Below are positions 37,188-46,616 of a DNA stretch of 64,000 nucleotides, in pieces. How positions within the stretch are numbered: position 1 is the stretch's first letter; each line of letters starts with the position of its first letter. Source of the DNA: Actinomadura spongiicola (GTDB taxonomy: Bacteria > Actinomycetota > Actinomycetes > Streptosporangiales > Streptosporangiaceae); NCBI RefSeq assembly GCF_003432485.1, contig NZ_QVNQ01000013.1, positions 147,056-211,055 of the forward strand, in the 5' to 3' direction. Made by a program: the position numbers and the translations under genes. The notes beneath the pieces were generated by a model. The model saw nothing but the letters and a program-made list of their open reading frames with translations. It had not been told where the DNA came from and searched no databases.

Positions 37188-38695
37188 GCGGACCCTACGG
37201 CCCGCCCGGACACACCGGTCCCTACGGCCTGCCGGGACGCCCCGGTCCCTACGGGCCGTACAACAGACCCAACGGACCGCGCGGCCCCCAGGGGCCACCG
37301 CAGCCGCCGCCGTACGGGCCACCGCCCGGCACGCCTCATCGCCCGTACGGTTACGGGCCGCCGCCTCTTCAACGTCCGCCGGTCCGGTTCTCGGAGGGCA
37401 CGCACAGGCTCCATTGGGCGACGGCGCCGCTGCGCGCGTTCGTGTTCCTCATCATCTACTTCGTTCTGCTCGGTTTTCCCTTGCTGCTGACCAAGACGGA
37501 CGATGGCTTCGCCTTGGCGCTCACGCCCGAGGTGCTGGCCAGATTCCTCGTCGTCACCGTCCCCATGGGGTTGATCGCCGTGGGTACGGGCCTCTGGGCG
37601 TGGCTCGCCGTACGTTTCCGCGTCGACGGGGACGATCTCGTCGTCGAGACCGGTCTGCTCCGCAAGAACAAGCGCCGCATCCCGCTTTCCCGCGTCCAGG
37701 CCATCGATCTCGTCCGTCCCCTGGTGACGCGCGTGTTCGCTCTCGCGGAAGTGCGCGTGGAGCTGGCGGGCGGCGAGCGGAGCGAGATCGCGCTGCGCTA
37801 TCTGGGACGGCGCTCCGCCCTGCGGCTGCGCGCCGAACTCCTCGCCCGCGCCGCCGGACTTCCGGGCCACACGCCAGAGGCGCCTGAACGGCACGTGTGG
37901 CGCGTTCCGTTCGGCGCCCTGCTCGGATCTCTGCTCGTGCGGCTCCCCGTCCTCGGGACGGTCCTGTTGCTCTTCGCGGCCTTGCTGTTCCTGGTGGTCT
38001 ACGCGGAGGGCGGCATGCTGGCCGTCATCGTTCCGGTCGTGCTCGGCCTCATCCGGGCCGTGGTAGCGCCGCTGGTGATGTACGCCAATTTCACGGTGGC
38101 GATGTCCCCGGACGGAATTCGCCTCCGCTACGGGCTCCTGGAGACCAGGATGCAGACGCTTCCTCCCGGACGTGTCCAAGCCCTGAGCATCGTCGAACCG
38201 ACGCTCTGGAGGTCTCTCGGCTGGGCGCGTGTGGAAGTCACCGTCGCGGGCTATGCGGGGGAGCGCCAGGCACTGTCGTCCACGCTTCTGCCGGTGGCGC
38301 CCCGGCACGTCGCGATGCACCTTGTCTCGCAGGTGTTCCCAGGTACGCACGTCGACGCCGTTCCCCTTGTCCCCGCGTCGTCCAAGGCTGTGGCGATCGA
38401 CCGTGCGGACGGCGCCGGAACCGATGACGTCGTCTTCGTGACCAGGCACGGCTGGCCCTGCCGCCGCACCGATGTGATCGCCCATGCTCGGGCGCAGAGC
38501 GTCCGCCTCACCGTGAATCCCTTCCAGCGTCTCTTCGGACTGGCCACCGTCCATGTCGACGCGCCTCCAGGCCCGGTGCGGGTCGCCGCGACCGACCGTG
38601 AACTGGGCGAGGCCCGCGCCATCGTCGAATCGACCGCCCGCCGTGCCCTGGCCGCGCGCCGTGCCGGTGGTGACCCCGCCCGCTGGGCCCGCTGA
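37184..38695 (+). CDS. Multi-PH-domain membrane protein (YdbT type)
   Basis: 503 residues. A glycine/proline/tyrosine-rich N-terminus (GPYGPPGHTGPYGLPGRPG...) precedes two pairs of membrane helices, each followed by a bPH_2 domain: VETGLLRKNKRRIPLSRVQA, RLRYGLLETRMQTLPPGRVQ, and a third near VFVTRHGWPCRRTDVIAHAR. Paired small and large PH-domain proteins of this kind are common in Gram-positive genomes. Their function is unclear, with membrane-stress roles suggested for Bacillus YdbS/YdbT. Confidence 0.88.
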   Translation: MSGPYGPPGHTGPYGLPGRPGPYGPYNRPNGPRGPQGPPQPPPYGPPPGTPHRPYGYGPPPLQRPPVRFSEGTHRLHWATAPLRAFVFLIIYFVLLGFPLLLTKTDDGFALALTPEVLARFLVVTVPMGLIAVGTGLWAWLAVRFRVDGDDLVVETGLLRKNKRRIPLSRVQAIDLVRPLVTRVFALAEVRVELAGGERSEIALRYLGRRSALRLRAELLARAAGLPGHTPEAPERHVWRVPFGALLGSLLVRLPVLGTVLLLFAALLFLVVYAEGGMLAVIVPVVLGLIRAVVAPLVMYANFTVAMSPDGIRLRYGLLETRMQTLPPGRVQALSIVEPTLWRSLGWARVEVTVAGYAGERQALSSTLLPVAPRHVAMHLVSQVFPGTHVDAVPLVPASSKAVAIDRADGAGTDDVVFVTRHGWPCRRTDVIAHARAQSVRLTVNPFQRLFGLATVHVDAPPGPVRVAATDRELGEARAIVESTARRALAARRAGGDPARWAR

Positions 38696-38765
38696 CGACG
38701 ACGCGCGGACGCGGTCACGGCGAACTCGGAACCGGGGCTGTGAGAGTTGCGAATATCGTCGGAGC

Positions 38766-39974
38766 ATGACTGGTATGACCTACGACCCCTGGTCCCCCGA
38801 ATTCGTCGCCGACCCCTACCCGACGTTCGAGCGGCTCCGCGTGGACAGTCCGGTCTTCTTCCATGAACCCACCCGCCAGTGGGTGATAAGCCGATATGAA
38901 GACGTGAACGCCTTATTGCGAGATCGGCGGCTTGGACGGACCTACCTCCACCTCGCGAGCCACGAGGAGTTCGGCCAGCAGCCCGAGGCCGAGTTCCTCA
39001 GACCGTTCTGGGACCTCGTCCGCGCCGGGATGCTCGACATGGAGCCGCCCGTGCACACCCGGCTGCGGCGGCTGGTCTCCAAGGCGTTCACCGCCCCCAT
39101 GGTGGAGGGGCTGCGTCCGACCATCAGGCGGCTCTCCGAGGAACTCGCGGCGGGGCTGGCCGAGCGGGGAGGCGGCGATCTGATCGCCGAGGTCGCCGAG
39201 CCGCTGCCGGTGAACGTGATCGCCGAGATGCTCGGCGTCCCCGTGGCGGACCGGCCCCTGCTGCGCCCGTGGTCCGCCGACATCTGCGGCATGTACGAGC
39301 TGAACCCGCCCGACGACGTCCAGCGGACGGCGGTCCGCGCGGCCACGGAGTTCTCCGACTACCTGCGCGCCCTGGCCCGCACTCGCCGTGCTGAGCCTCG
39401 CGACGACCTCATCACCGCGCTGGCCCACGTCGTGGACGAGGGTGACAGGCTCACCGAGGACGAGCTCATCGGTACCTGCGTCCTACTGCTCAACGCGGGT
39501 CACGAGGCGACGGTCAACTCGACCGGTAACGGCTGGTGGTCGCTGTTCCGCAACCCGGGGGAACTGGAACGGCTCCGGGCGGACCCGTCCCTCGTCCCCA
39601 CGGCCGTCGAGGAACTGCTCCGCTACGACACCTCGGCGCCCATGTTCGAGCGTTGGGTCCTGGAGGACATCACGGTCGGGGGCGTCGACATTCCCCGCGG
39701 GTCCGAGGTCGCGCTTCAGTTCGCGTCCGCCAACCGCGACCCCGAGGTGTTCACCGACCCCGACAGGCTCGACCTGTCCCGCGTCCCGAACCCGCACATC
39801 ACCTTCGGACTCGGAATCCACTACTGCCTCGGCGCCCCGCTCGCCCGCATCGAACTCGCCGAGTCATATGGAGCGCTCCTTCGCCGGATGCCCGAGCTCC
39901 GTCTGTCCGCCGAACCGAAATGGAAGCCCGGCTTCGTCCTGCGCGGGCTCCAGGCCCTCTACGTGGAGCACTGA
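38766..39974 (+). CDS. Cytochrome P450
   Basis: 402 residues, soluble bacterial class. The I-helix oxygen motif is LLNAGHEATVN (threonine in place), the K-helix ExxR is in EELLRYD, and the haem loop is FGLGIHYCLGAPLAR with the ligand cysteine at about 354. It is a monooxygenase needing ferredoxin and reductase, neither of which is next to it. The substrate is unknown; the MEPPVHTRLRRLVSKAFTAP region is typical of CYP105/107-like enzymes. ATG 38766 is almost on top of GGAG; the ATG at 38775 (spacing 10) may be the real start. Confidence 0.93.
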   Translation: MTGMTYDPWSPEFVADPYPTFERLRVDSPVFFHEPTRQWVISRYEDVNALLRDRRLGRTYLHLASHEEFGQQPEAEFLRPFWDLVRAGMLDMEPPVHTRLRRLVSKAFTAPMVEGLRPTIRRLSEELAAGLAERGGGDLIAEVAEPLPVNVIAEMLGVPVADRPLLRPWSADICGMYELNPPDDVQRTAVRAATEFSDYLRALARTRRAEPRDDLITALAHVVDEGDRLTEDELIGTCVLLLNAGHEATVNSTGNGWWSLFRNPGELERLRADPSLVPTAVEELLRYDTSAPMFERWVLEDITVGGVDIPRGSEVALQFASANRDPEVFTDPDRLDLSRVPNPHITFGLGIHYCLGAPLARIELAESYGALLRRMPELRLSAEPKWKPGFVLRGLQALYVEH

Positions 39975-39990
39975 CCGCCGCCAGAACGGG

Positions 39991-41004
39991 TCACGGGGTG
40001 AGGGCGCCGGGGATCGGCATGTCCACAGCCTGGGCGAGCCAGCCGAACCCGCCCAGGCCGGACGGGTCGATCAGTTCGGCGTCCTCACCGGCGTGGCAGA
40101 GCGCCGCGACGTAGCCGCGGGGATCGCGGTGCGCCAGCTCGATCGGTGGACGTGAGCCGGACAGACCGAGGGCGCGCAGGGCGTCGCGCTGGGTCGTCAG
40201 AAGGGTGGACGTGGCACCGGCGCGTTCACCGGCGACGGCGCAGGCGTCCAGGGCCACATGGGCGGTGACGTCGCAGGAGCCGTCCGGGACGGCGGGGACC
40301 GTCAGCCCCTCGCGATAGCCGGCCAGGGTCCCGCAGGCCGGACGAGAGTCGCGGAAGTGCGAGTAGTCGACGGCGAGCGCGAGCCCGCGGGAAAGGCGTT
40401 CGACGACGGAGGCCCACGCGGCACAGCGCGGGTGGCCGATCTCGGCGCGGTCGCCGGGTTCGTGCAGCGGCCACCAGCGGTCGAGCCAGTCGTGGTCCTC
40501 GTCGGACGGCGCGGGCCCGGGACGTTCCGCGCCCGTGGACGGATCCACCAGCACGGTACGGAGGCCGTCCGGGGTCCGTTCGACGACGTCCAGGGGCACG
40601 TTGTCGAGCCACTCGTTCGCCACGGCGAGCCCGGTGATGTGGTCGGGCAGGTCGGCGCGCCAGGTGATCTGGTCGGGCAGGTCGGACGGACGCGGCGCGA
40701 TCTCCACGGCCACGGGCGCGAGCCGTGCCGCCACATCGGGCGGGACACAGCCCAGGATGTTGCTCAGCAGCCGACCGGAGCCCGCGCCGACGTCGACGAC
40801 GTCCAGCCGTTCGGGCCGTCCGAGCATCCCGTCGACCTCGACGAGCAGGCGGGCGACGGCGGCGGCGAACCGTGGTGAGGCGTGCACCGAGGTACGGAAG
40901 TGCTCGGCGGGACGCTCCCCCCGCCGGTAGAACCCGTCCTCCCCGTACAGCGCCCGCTCCATCGCGGTGCGCCATGGCAGCCACTCGTCGACCAACGCCT
41001 CCAC
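39991..41004 (-). CDS. SAM-dependent methyltransferase, MidA/DUF185 family
   Basis: About 337 residues. It has LDVVDVGAGSGRLLSNILGC (SAM motif I), AVEIAPRPSDLPDQITWRAD, VANEWLDNVPLDVVERTPDG (the NE-xxDA/N-type motif of the family), VVERLSRGLALAVDYSHFRD and AHVALDACAVAGERAG. Mitochondrial NDUFAF7, in the same family, methylates an arginine in the NuoD/49-kDa subunit of complex I. That makes its closeness to the orphan nuoD-like gene of interest, though they are 3.5 kb apart. Start is uncertain: GTG at 41004 is assumed; earlier starts would overlap the kinase promoter. Confidence 0.82.
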   Translation of the reverse strand: MEALVDEWLPWRTAMERALYGEDGFYRRGERPAEHFRTSVHASPRFAAAVARLLVEVDGMLGRPERLDVVDVGAGSGRLLSNILGCVPPDVAARLAPVAVEIAPRPSDLPDQITWRADLPDHITGLAVANEWLDNVPLDVVERTPDGLRTVLVDPSTGAERPGPAPSDEDHDWLDRWWPLHEPGDRAEIGHPRCAAWASVVERLSRGLALAVDYSHFRDSRPACGTLAGYREGLTVPAVPDGSCDVTAHVALDACAVAGERAGATSTLLTTQRDALRALGLSGSRPPIELAHRDPRGYVAALCHAGEDAELIDPSGLGGFGWLAQAVDMPIPGALTP

Positions 41005-41114
41005 GACAGTGACGTTACCGTGGAGGCGGACTCCAATCGGCCCATCCTTGAGGCGGACGGGCGTCCGACCTACGGCCGATCCAGGGTGAACCGCGAGGTG
41101 CATACCCTTTCCGC

Positions 41115-42287
41115 ATGGTCGTGCAGGCATGGGAGTGGCTGCGTCGCCGGAAACCCCTGGTCGACGCGGGCTTCGCGTCACCGTTGCTGGTCTTCTCCCT
41201 CCCCTGGCTGTATGCGACGTCCTATGGCGTGAGCGAGGTCGCGTACGTGGCGCTCACGGCGGCCCTGATCGGCCCGCTGGTCCTGCGCCGCACCTACCCC
41301 CGCCTCGTCTTCGCCGTGATCGCGGTGGCCTCCGGCGTCCAGTGCCTGCTCGGGGTGAACCCCGTGCCGGGGAACGCCGCCGTACTGATGGGCCTCTACA
41401 CGGTCGCCGCGGGCTTCTCGTTCCGCTGGGGGCTGGCCGCGGCGGTGGTCGCGGAAACGGGCGCCGTCATGGCGACCTGGCGTTATCCGACCGGCGCGGG
41501 GGACAGGGAGTACACGTTCTTCATGCTGACGATGATGGTGGTCGGCGTGTGGGTCCTCGGCCTCCACATGCGGACGCGCCGCGCGTATCTGAGTTCGGTG
41601 GAGGAACGCGCCGAACGGCTGGAGCGGGAACGCGACAACGAGGTCAAGATGGCCATGGCGGCCGAACGTGCGCGCATCGCCCGCGAGTTGCACGACGTCG
41701 TGGCGCACAACGTCAGCGTGATCGTGGTGCAGGCCGACGGCGCGTCCTACGCCATCGACACCGATCTGGGACGTACCAGACAGGCCCTGGAGACGATCTC
41801 CTCGACGGGGCGGCTGGCGCTGGCGGAGATGCGGCGGCTCCTGGGGGTCCTGCGCGAGTCGGACGACGCGGGCGAGTACGCGCCACAGCCCGGGGTGGCG
41901 CAGCTCGACGACCTGGTGGAGCAGGTCCGTTCGTCCGGGCTCGCGGTGACGTTCGACGTGGACGGACAGCCGCCGGTCATGTCCGCCGGACGCCAGCTCA
42001 CGGTCTTCCGGATCGTCCAGGAGGCCCTGACCAATACCCTGAAGCACGGTGGCCCGAAGGTGACAGTGTCCGTCCGCCTGTCGTACTCCGCGGACGACCT
42101 GGAGATCAGGGTGCGCGATGACGGGCGGGGCGCCGCGGCCCCCGACGACGGACGCGGCCACGGTCTCGCCGGGATGAGGGAGCGCGTCACCGTGTACGGG
42201 GGCAGCGTCCACGCGGGGCCATGTCCCGGAGGCGGCTTCGAGGTGGTCGCGCGGATCCCCGTGCGTGAGGAAGTGGAAGCGGCATGA
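41115..42287 (+). CDS. NarL-type sensor histidine kinase
   Basis: 390 residues. About five membrane helices fill residues 18-145, a short coiled coil follows, and the HisKA_3 phospho-acceptor box is ERARIARELHDVVAHNVSVI. The ATPase has QEALTNTLKHGG (N box) and HGLAGMRERV (G box). There is no large outer loop, so it probably senses within the membrane, as kinases tied to ABC exporters do. ATG 41115. The response regulator starts 33 bases after it. Confidence 0.92.
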   Translation: MVVQAWEWLRRRKPLVDAGFASPLLVFSLPWLYATSYGVSEVAYVALTAALIGPLVLRRTYPRLVFAVIAVASGVQCLLGVNPVPGNAAVLMGLYTVAAGFSFRWGLAAAVVAETGAVMATWRYPTGAGDREYTFFMLTMMVVGVWVLGLHMRTRRAYLSSVEERAERLERERDNEVKMAMAAERARIARELHDVVAHNVSVIVVQADGASYAIDTDLGRTRQALETISSTGRLALAEMRRLLGVLRESDDAGEYAPQPGVAQLDDLVEQVRSSGLAVTFDVDGQPPVMSAGRQLTVFRIVQEALTNTLKHGGPKVTVSVRLSYSADDLEIRVRDDGRGAAAPDDGRGHGLAGMRERVTVYGGSVHAGPCPGGGFEVVARIPVREEVEAA

Positions 42288-42320
42288 CCGGGCGTCACAG
42301 TCACAGCTTGAGGGGCGCGT

Positions 42321-43016
42321 ATGAGCGAGAGTGAGCACGCCGAGGCGCCCATCCGGGTGGTCCTGGTCGACGACCAGGAGTTGGTGCGCGCCGGGTTCAC
42401 GATGGTCCTGGACGCTCAGCCGGACATCGAGGTCGTCGGTGAGGCGGGCGACGGTGTCCAGGCACTGGAACTGCTTCGCGGCACACAGGCCGACGTGGTG
42501 CTCATGGACGTGCGGATGCCGCGCATGGACGGCATCGAGGCGACCCGGCAGGTGGTGGCGCGGTCCGGGCCCAAGGTCGTCATCCTCACCACGTTCGACC
42601 TCGACGAGTACGCCTTCGCGGCGATCAAGGCGGGAGCGGGCGGGTTCCTGCTCAAGGACGCCGGACCGACCCAGCTGATCGAGGCGATCAAGGCGGTGCA
42701 TTCGGGTGACGCCGTGGTGGCGCCGAGCACGACGAAGCGGCTGCTGGACCGGTTCGCGGTGCACCTGCCGGACGCCGAGGAGAAGGCGAACCGAACCCTG
42801 GAGAGCCTCACGTTCCGGGAGGGCGAGGTGCTGAAGCTCGTCGCGAGGGGCATGTCGAACGCGGAGATCGCGGGGCAGCTGTACGTCTCGGAGGCGACCG
42901 TCAAAACCCACATGGGCAGGATCCTGATGAAACTCGGCCTGCGTGACCGGGTTCAGGCGGTCGTCTTCGCCTACGAGACGGGTCTGGTCAAAAGCGGCCA
43001 GCGGGGCGACCCCTGA
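42321..43016 (+). CDS. LuxR/NarL-family response regulator
   Basis: 231 residues. The receiver domain has the acidic pair VDDQ, the phospho-acceptor in VVLMDVRMPRMDG, TTFDLDEYAF and the lysine in FLLKDAGP. The C-terminal LuxR HTH reads TFREGEVLKLVARGMSNAEI, then LYVSEATVKTHMGRILMKLG. Partner of the upstream kinase. It most likely activates the ABC genes downstream through the palindrome at 43095-43112. Confidence 0.94.
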   Translation: MSESEHAEAPIRVVLVDDQELVRAGFTMVLDAQPDIEVVGEAGDGVQALELLRGTQADVVLMDVRMPRMDGIEATRQVVARSGPKVVILTTFDLDEYAFAAIKAGAGGFLLKDAGPTQLIEAIKAVHSGDAVVAPSTTKRLLDRFAVHLPDAEEKANRTLESLTFREGEVLKLVARGMSNAEIAGQLYVSEATVKTHMGRILMKLGLRDRVQAVVFAYETGLVKSGQRGDP

Positions 43017-43033
43017 TGGCCTCGTAGAACGTC

Positions 43034-43068
43034 GAAGCGCCGGAACCCGATCGGGTCTCCGGCGCTTC
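43034..43068 (+). terminator. Terminator after the two-component genes
   Basis: GAAGCGCCGGA (43034-43044) pairs with TCCGGCGCTTC (43058-43068); the loop holds the self-complementary ACCCGATCGGGT. Confidence 0.8.
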
Positions 43069-43094
43069 CGTAGGACCTTCGTCGGTGGCGGGCG

Positions 43095-43112
43095 GTACGA
43101 CTCAGGTCGTAC
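43095..43112 (+). promoter_or_regulatory. Putative response-regulator operator for the ABC operon
   Basis: GTACGAC-tcag-GTCGTAC is a perfect 7-base inverted repeat about 125 bases before the ABC start. Its position behind the terminator and upstream of the ABC promoter, next to a LuxR-type regulator gene, makes it the likely binding site. Confidence 0.65.
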
Positions 43113-43237
43113 GAACCGTCGTCGGATAGCCGCGAGGTGGACGGGAAGCGTGGCCGCCGGGCGGATGGCGGGAGCGGCGCGGATTTCTAGCGTGGTCTCA
43201 CCAGGACACGCAACGAACGAACCGCGAAGAGGACATT

Positions 43238-44011
43238 GTGATCAACACGTACACCGGTCCGCCCGGAGGGGCTCCGGTCGCCGGATCCGTCCCGGCCGTC
43301 ACCGCCGACGGAGTCTCGAAGGTGTACGGGACCGGCGACGCGGCCGTGCACGCGCTGCGCGGGGTCGGTGTCGCGTTCGCCACCGGCGCGTTCACCGCGA
43401 TCATGGGGCCGTCCGGGTCCGGTAAGTCCACGTTGATGCACTGCCTCGCCGGGCTGGACACCGTCACGTCCGGACGGATCGTCCTCGGCGACGCCGAGAT
43501 CACGGGGATGAGCGACCGGCAGCTGACGATGCTGCGCCGCGATCGTGTCGGGTTCGTGTTCCAGGCCTTCAACCTGCTGCCGACACTGACCGCCGAACAG
43601 AACATCCTGCTGCCGCTGGAACTCTCCGGGCACCGGCCTGACCGGGAGTGGTTCGCCCACGTCGTCGACGTGCTGGGGCTCGGCGACCGGCTCCGGCACC
43701 GGCCGAACGAGCTGTCGGGCGGCCAGCAGCAGCGGGTGGCCTGCGCCCGCGCGATCGTCGCCCGCCCCAAGGTGATCTTCGCGGACGAGCCGACCGGCAA
43801 CCTCGACTCCCGGGCGGGCGCTGAGGTCCTCGGATTCCTGCGCTCCTCGGTCCGGGAGATGGGCCAGACGATCGTGATGGTCACCCATGACCCGGTGGCC
43901 GCCTCCTACGCCGACCGGGTGGTGTTCCTCCGCGACGGCGAGATCGTGTCGGAGATCGTCCGGCCGACGCCGGAGTCGGTGCTCGACCGGCTCAAGGCCT
44001 TGGGGGCGTGA
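43238..44011 (+). CDS. ABC transporter ATP-binding protein (MacB/LolD type)
   Basis: 257 residues. Walker A GPSGSGKST (about 58-66), Q-loop VFQAFNLLPTLTAEQNILLP, signature LSGGQQQR, Walker B VIFADEPTGNLD and the switch histidine in VTHD. It belongs to the subfamily that pairs with FtsX-like permeases in mechanotransmission or antimicrobial-peptide resistance. The GTG start has GAGGA four bases upstream. Its stop overlaps the permease start (ATGA). Confidence 0.94.
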   Translation: MINTYTGPPGGAPVAGSVPAVTADGVSKVYGTGDAAVHALRGVGVAFATGAFTAIMGPSGSGKSTLMHCLAGLDTVTSGRIVLGDAEITGMSDRQLTMLRRDRVGFVFQAFNLLPTLTAEQNILLPLELSGHRPDREWFAHVVDVLGLGDRLRHRPNELSGGQQQRVACARAIVARPKVIFADEPTGNLDSRAGAEVLGFLRSSVREMGQTIVMVTHDPVAASYADRVVFLRDGEIVSEIVRPTPESVLDRLKALGA

Positions 44012-46515
44012 TGCTGAGAACCACCCTGGCGGGACTGCGCGCCCGCAAGCTGCGGCTGCTGCTGACGGCGGTGGCCATCACCCTCGGCGTCGGTTTCATC
44101 TCCGGGACGTTCGTCCTCACCGACACGATGGACAAGGGTGTCGCGAAGACCTTCGAGCGCTCGGCCGACAAGGTCGATTTCGCGGTGTTCGTCGGTCGCG
44201 ACTCCGCCGAGAAGGGGGTCGGTGCCGAGACCCTCAGCCGGGTCAGGGCGGTGCCTGGCGTCACGGACGTGCACGGCATGGTCCGCGGGGAGGCCGCCCT
44301 CGTCGGCAAGGACGGTAAGCCGGTCGGCGACATCGCCACACTCGGCATGTCGGTGCCCACCGGACGGCTGTTGCGGTACAACGTCGACAAGGGACGCCCT
44401 CCGTCCAGTGGCCGCGAGACCGTCCTCGACACCGATCTGGCCGGACGGGAGGGCTTCACCGTCGGCGACACGGTGTCGATCCTGGACGACAAGAACCGCC
44501 CACACCGGTTCACCGTGGTCGGACTAATCGATTTCGGCATCGACCAGGAGGCGAGCTACCGCGGCGCCGTCGGCTTCGACCCCGCGACCGCGACGGCGAT
44601 GACCGGTGCGAAGACCTTCGAGGAGATCGACGTCGCGGGCGGGTCGCGGGCAGCGGTCGACGCGGCGGCGGGCACGTCCAACCTCGTCCTCACGGGCGAG
44701 GAACTCGCCGCGAAGATGGCGCGGGAGGCGGGCACCGACACCAAGGTCATCCGCACCGGGCTGCTGCTGTTCGGGCTGGTGGCGATGCTGGTGTCCGCCC
44801 TGGTGATCTACAACACCTTCACGATTCTGATCGCGCAGCGGATGCGGGACATGGCGCTGCTGCGCTGTGTCGGCGCGACCCGGCGGCAGGTCTTCGGCGG
44901 AGTCATGCTGGAGTCCGCGGTGGTCGGCCTGGCCGGTTCGCTGCTCGGCCTCGCGGCCGGAGTCGGCCTCGGGACGGGCGCGTTCGCCGGGGTGCGGGCG
45001 CTGGACGACTCCCTCACGGGGGCGGGGTCGTCCAGCGCGTCCCTCACCGTCCGGACGATCGTGGTCGGGCTGGTGATCGGTGTCGTCGTCACCGTCCTGT
45101 CCGCGCTGCTGCCCGCACGGGCGGCGACACGGGTCGCGCCCGTCGCGGCCCTGCGCTCGGAACTGGAGCCGGGCAGCGGACGGTTCCGGCTCGGGGCGCC
45201 GCGCGCCGTGATCGCGGCCGTGCTCGGCGCCGCCGGCCTCGGCATCGGCGTGCTCGGCTCGGTCGTGATGGCCAAGGGCCAGGCCGCGATGTTCGTCGTG
45301 GCGTTCGCGGGCGGCGTGTTCTTCCTCGCGGTGGTCGCGGTGATGCCCGCGCTCGTCCGGCCCCTCGGGCGGCTCGCGGGCGCGGTCCCGGCGCGGCTCG
45401 GCGGGGTGCCGGGACGGCTCGCGGTCGCGAACGCGCAGCGCGCCCCGCGCCGCACCGCGACCACGACGATCGCGCTGACCATCGGCGTCGGGCTGATGAG
45501 CCTGTTCGCGGTCGTCGCGGCGAGCGGCAAGGCGACCGCCACGCACAAGCTGGAGGAGCAGTTCCCGGTCGACTTCCAGATCCGCACGCAGAACGAGGAC
45601 GGGACCGTCCCGCGGGCGCTCGCCGCGACACTGGACCGGCGCCCGGAGTTCACCCACATCATCCAGATGCGTTCGCACAGGGCGCAGGTCGCCGGGCGGA
45701 ACGCGGACATCTCCACGGTCACCGCGTCCGCCCTCGGCACGATCGTGAAACCGGAGATGAAGGAGGGGACGCTGGACGCGGCGCGCCGGCCGGGAGCCGC
45801 GATGGTGGACGTCGACACCGCCAGGTCGCTCGGCCTGGAGGCGGGGGAGACCGTCCAGGTGAAGGCGGCGCGCCACACGGCCCCGATGAGGATCGCCGGG
45901 GTCTACGCGCCAGGGGCCGGAGTGGACGGGATCGTCGTCCCCGAACCGGACTTCACCCGCTATTTCGGCGTTCAGGACCCGGCGACCATCTACGTCAAGA
46001 CCCGGAACGGCGTCGCCGCGACCCACGCCCGCAGGATCGTGGAGGACGCCGCCAGTCCCTACGTGGCCGCGAAGGTCGACTCCACCGCCGAGTTCAAGGA
46101 GTCGATGACCAAGGCCGTCGACATGCTGCTGATGATCTTCGGTGGGCTGCTCGGCCTGGCGATCGTCATCGCGCTGTTCGGCATCGCCAACACGCTGACC
46201 CTGTCGGTCGTGGAACGCACCCGCGAGTCGGCGCTGCTGCGCGCCCTCGGCCTCACCAAACGCCAGCTCCGCCGGATGCTGTCCGTCGAGGCGCTGGTCA
46301 TGGCCGTGATCGGCGCGTTCACCGGGGTGGTGCTCGGGGTCGCGTTCGGCTGGGCCGCGACGAACGCGATGGCGACCGACTCGGTGTTCTCGCTGCCCTA
46401 CCTTCAGGTCGTCGCGTTCGTCGTCCTCGCGGGGCTCGCCGGGACGGCCGCCGCCGTGATGCCCGCGCGGCGCGCCGCGAAGACGTCCGTCGTGGAGTCC
46501 CTCGCGCATGACTGA
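44008..46515 (+). CDS. FtsX-like ABC transporter permease
   Basis: 835 residues with the eight-helix duplicated FtsX layout: helix 1 near residue 15-33, a large outer domain, three helices at about 250-380, a junction with more helices at 395-465 and 485-505, a second outer domain, then three helices at 705-825. MRDMALLRCVGATRRQV and RESALLRALGLTKRQL are the paired coupling segments. The cargo is unknown; with the kinase and regulator it probably protects the envelope. Confidence 0.93.
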   Translation: MMLRTTLAGLRARKLRLLLTAVAITLGVGFISGTFVLTDTMDKGVAKTFERSADKVDFAVFVGRDSAEKGVGAETLSRVRAVPGVTDVHGMVRGEAALVGKDGKPVGDIATLGMSVPTGRLLRYNVDKGRPPSSGRETVLDTDLAGREGFTVGDTVSILDDKNRPHRFTVVGLIDFGIDQEASYRGAVGFDPATATAMTGAKTFEEIDVAGGSRAAVDAAAGTSNLVLTGEELAAKMAREAGTDTKVIRTGLLLFGLVAMLVSALVIYNTFTILIAQRMRDMALLRCVGATRRQVFGGVMLESAVVGLAGSLLGLAAGVGLGTGAFAGVRALDDSLTGAGSSSASLTVRTIVVGLVIGVVVTVLSALLPARAATRVAPVAALRSELEPGSGRFRLGAPRAVIAAVLGAAGLGIGVLGSVVMAKGQAAMFVVAFAGGVFFLAVVAVMPALVRPLGRLAGAVPARLGGVPGRLAVANAQRAPRRTATTTIALTIGVGLMSLFAVVAASGKATATHKLEEQFPVDFQIRTQNEDGTVPRALAATLDRRPEFTHIIQMRSHRAQVAGRNADISTVTASALGTIVKPEMKEGTLDAARRPGAAMVDVDTARSLGLEAGETVQVKAARHTAPMRIAGVYAPGAGVDGIVVPEPDFTRYFGVQDPATIYVKTRNGVAATHARRIVEDAASPYVAAKVDSTAEFKESMTKAVDMLLMIFGGLLGLAIVIALFGIANTLTLSVVERTRESALLRALGLTKRQLRRMLSVEALVMAVIGAFTGVVLGVAFGWAATNAMATDSVFSLPYLQVVAFVVLAGLAGTAAAVMPARRAAKTSVVESLAHD

Positions 46516-46616
46516 ATGGTGGGCCGGGGTGGCGACCGTCACCCACCGGACGGCGTGACGAGGGCCCGCGGGTACCCTGGTTCGCGTCCGGTACCTACCG
46601 AGGACTGGAACGACCG

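Noticed and set aside
36929..38767. 612-codon minus-strand open frame
   Set aside because: Shadow of the PH-domain gene pair; no homology pattern.
46517..46546. GGTGGG...CCCACC repeat after the ABC permease
   Set aside because: Only six paired bases and a long loop; not convincing as a terminator.
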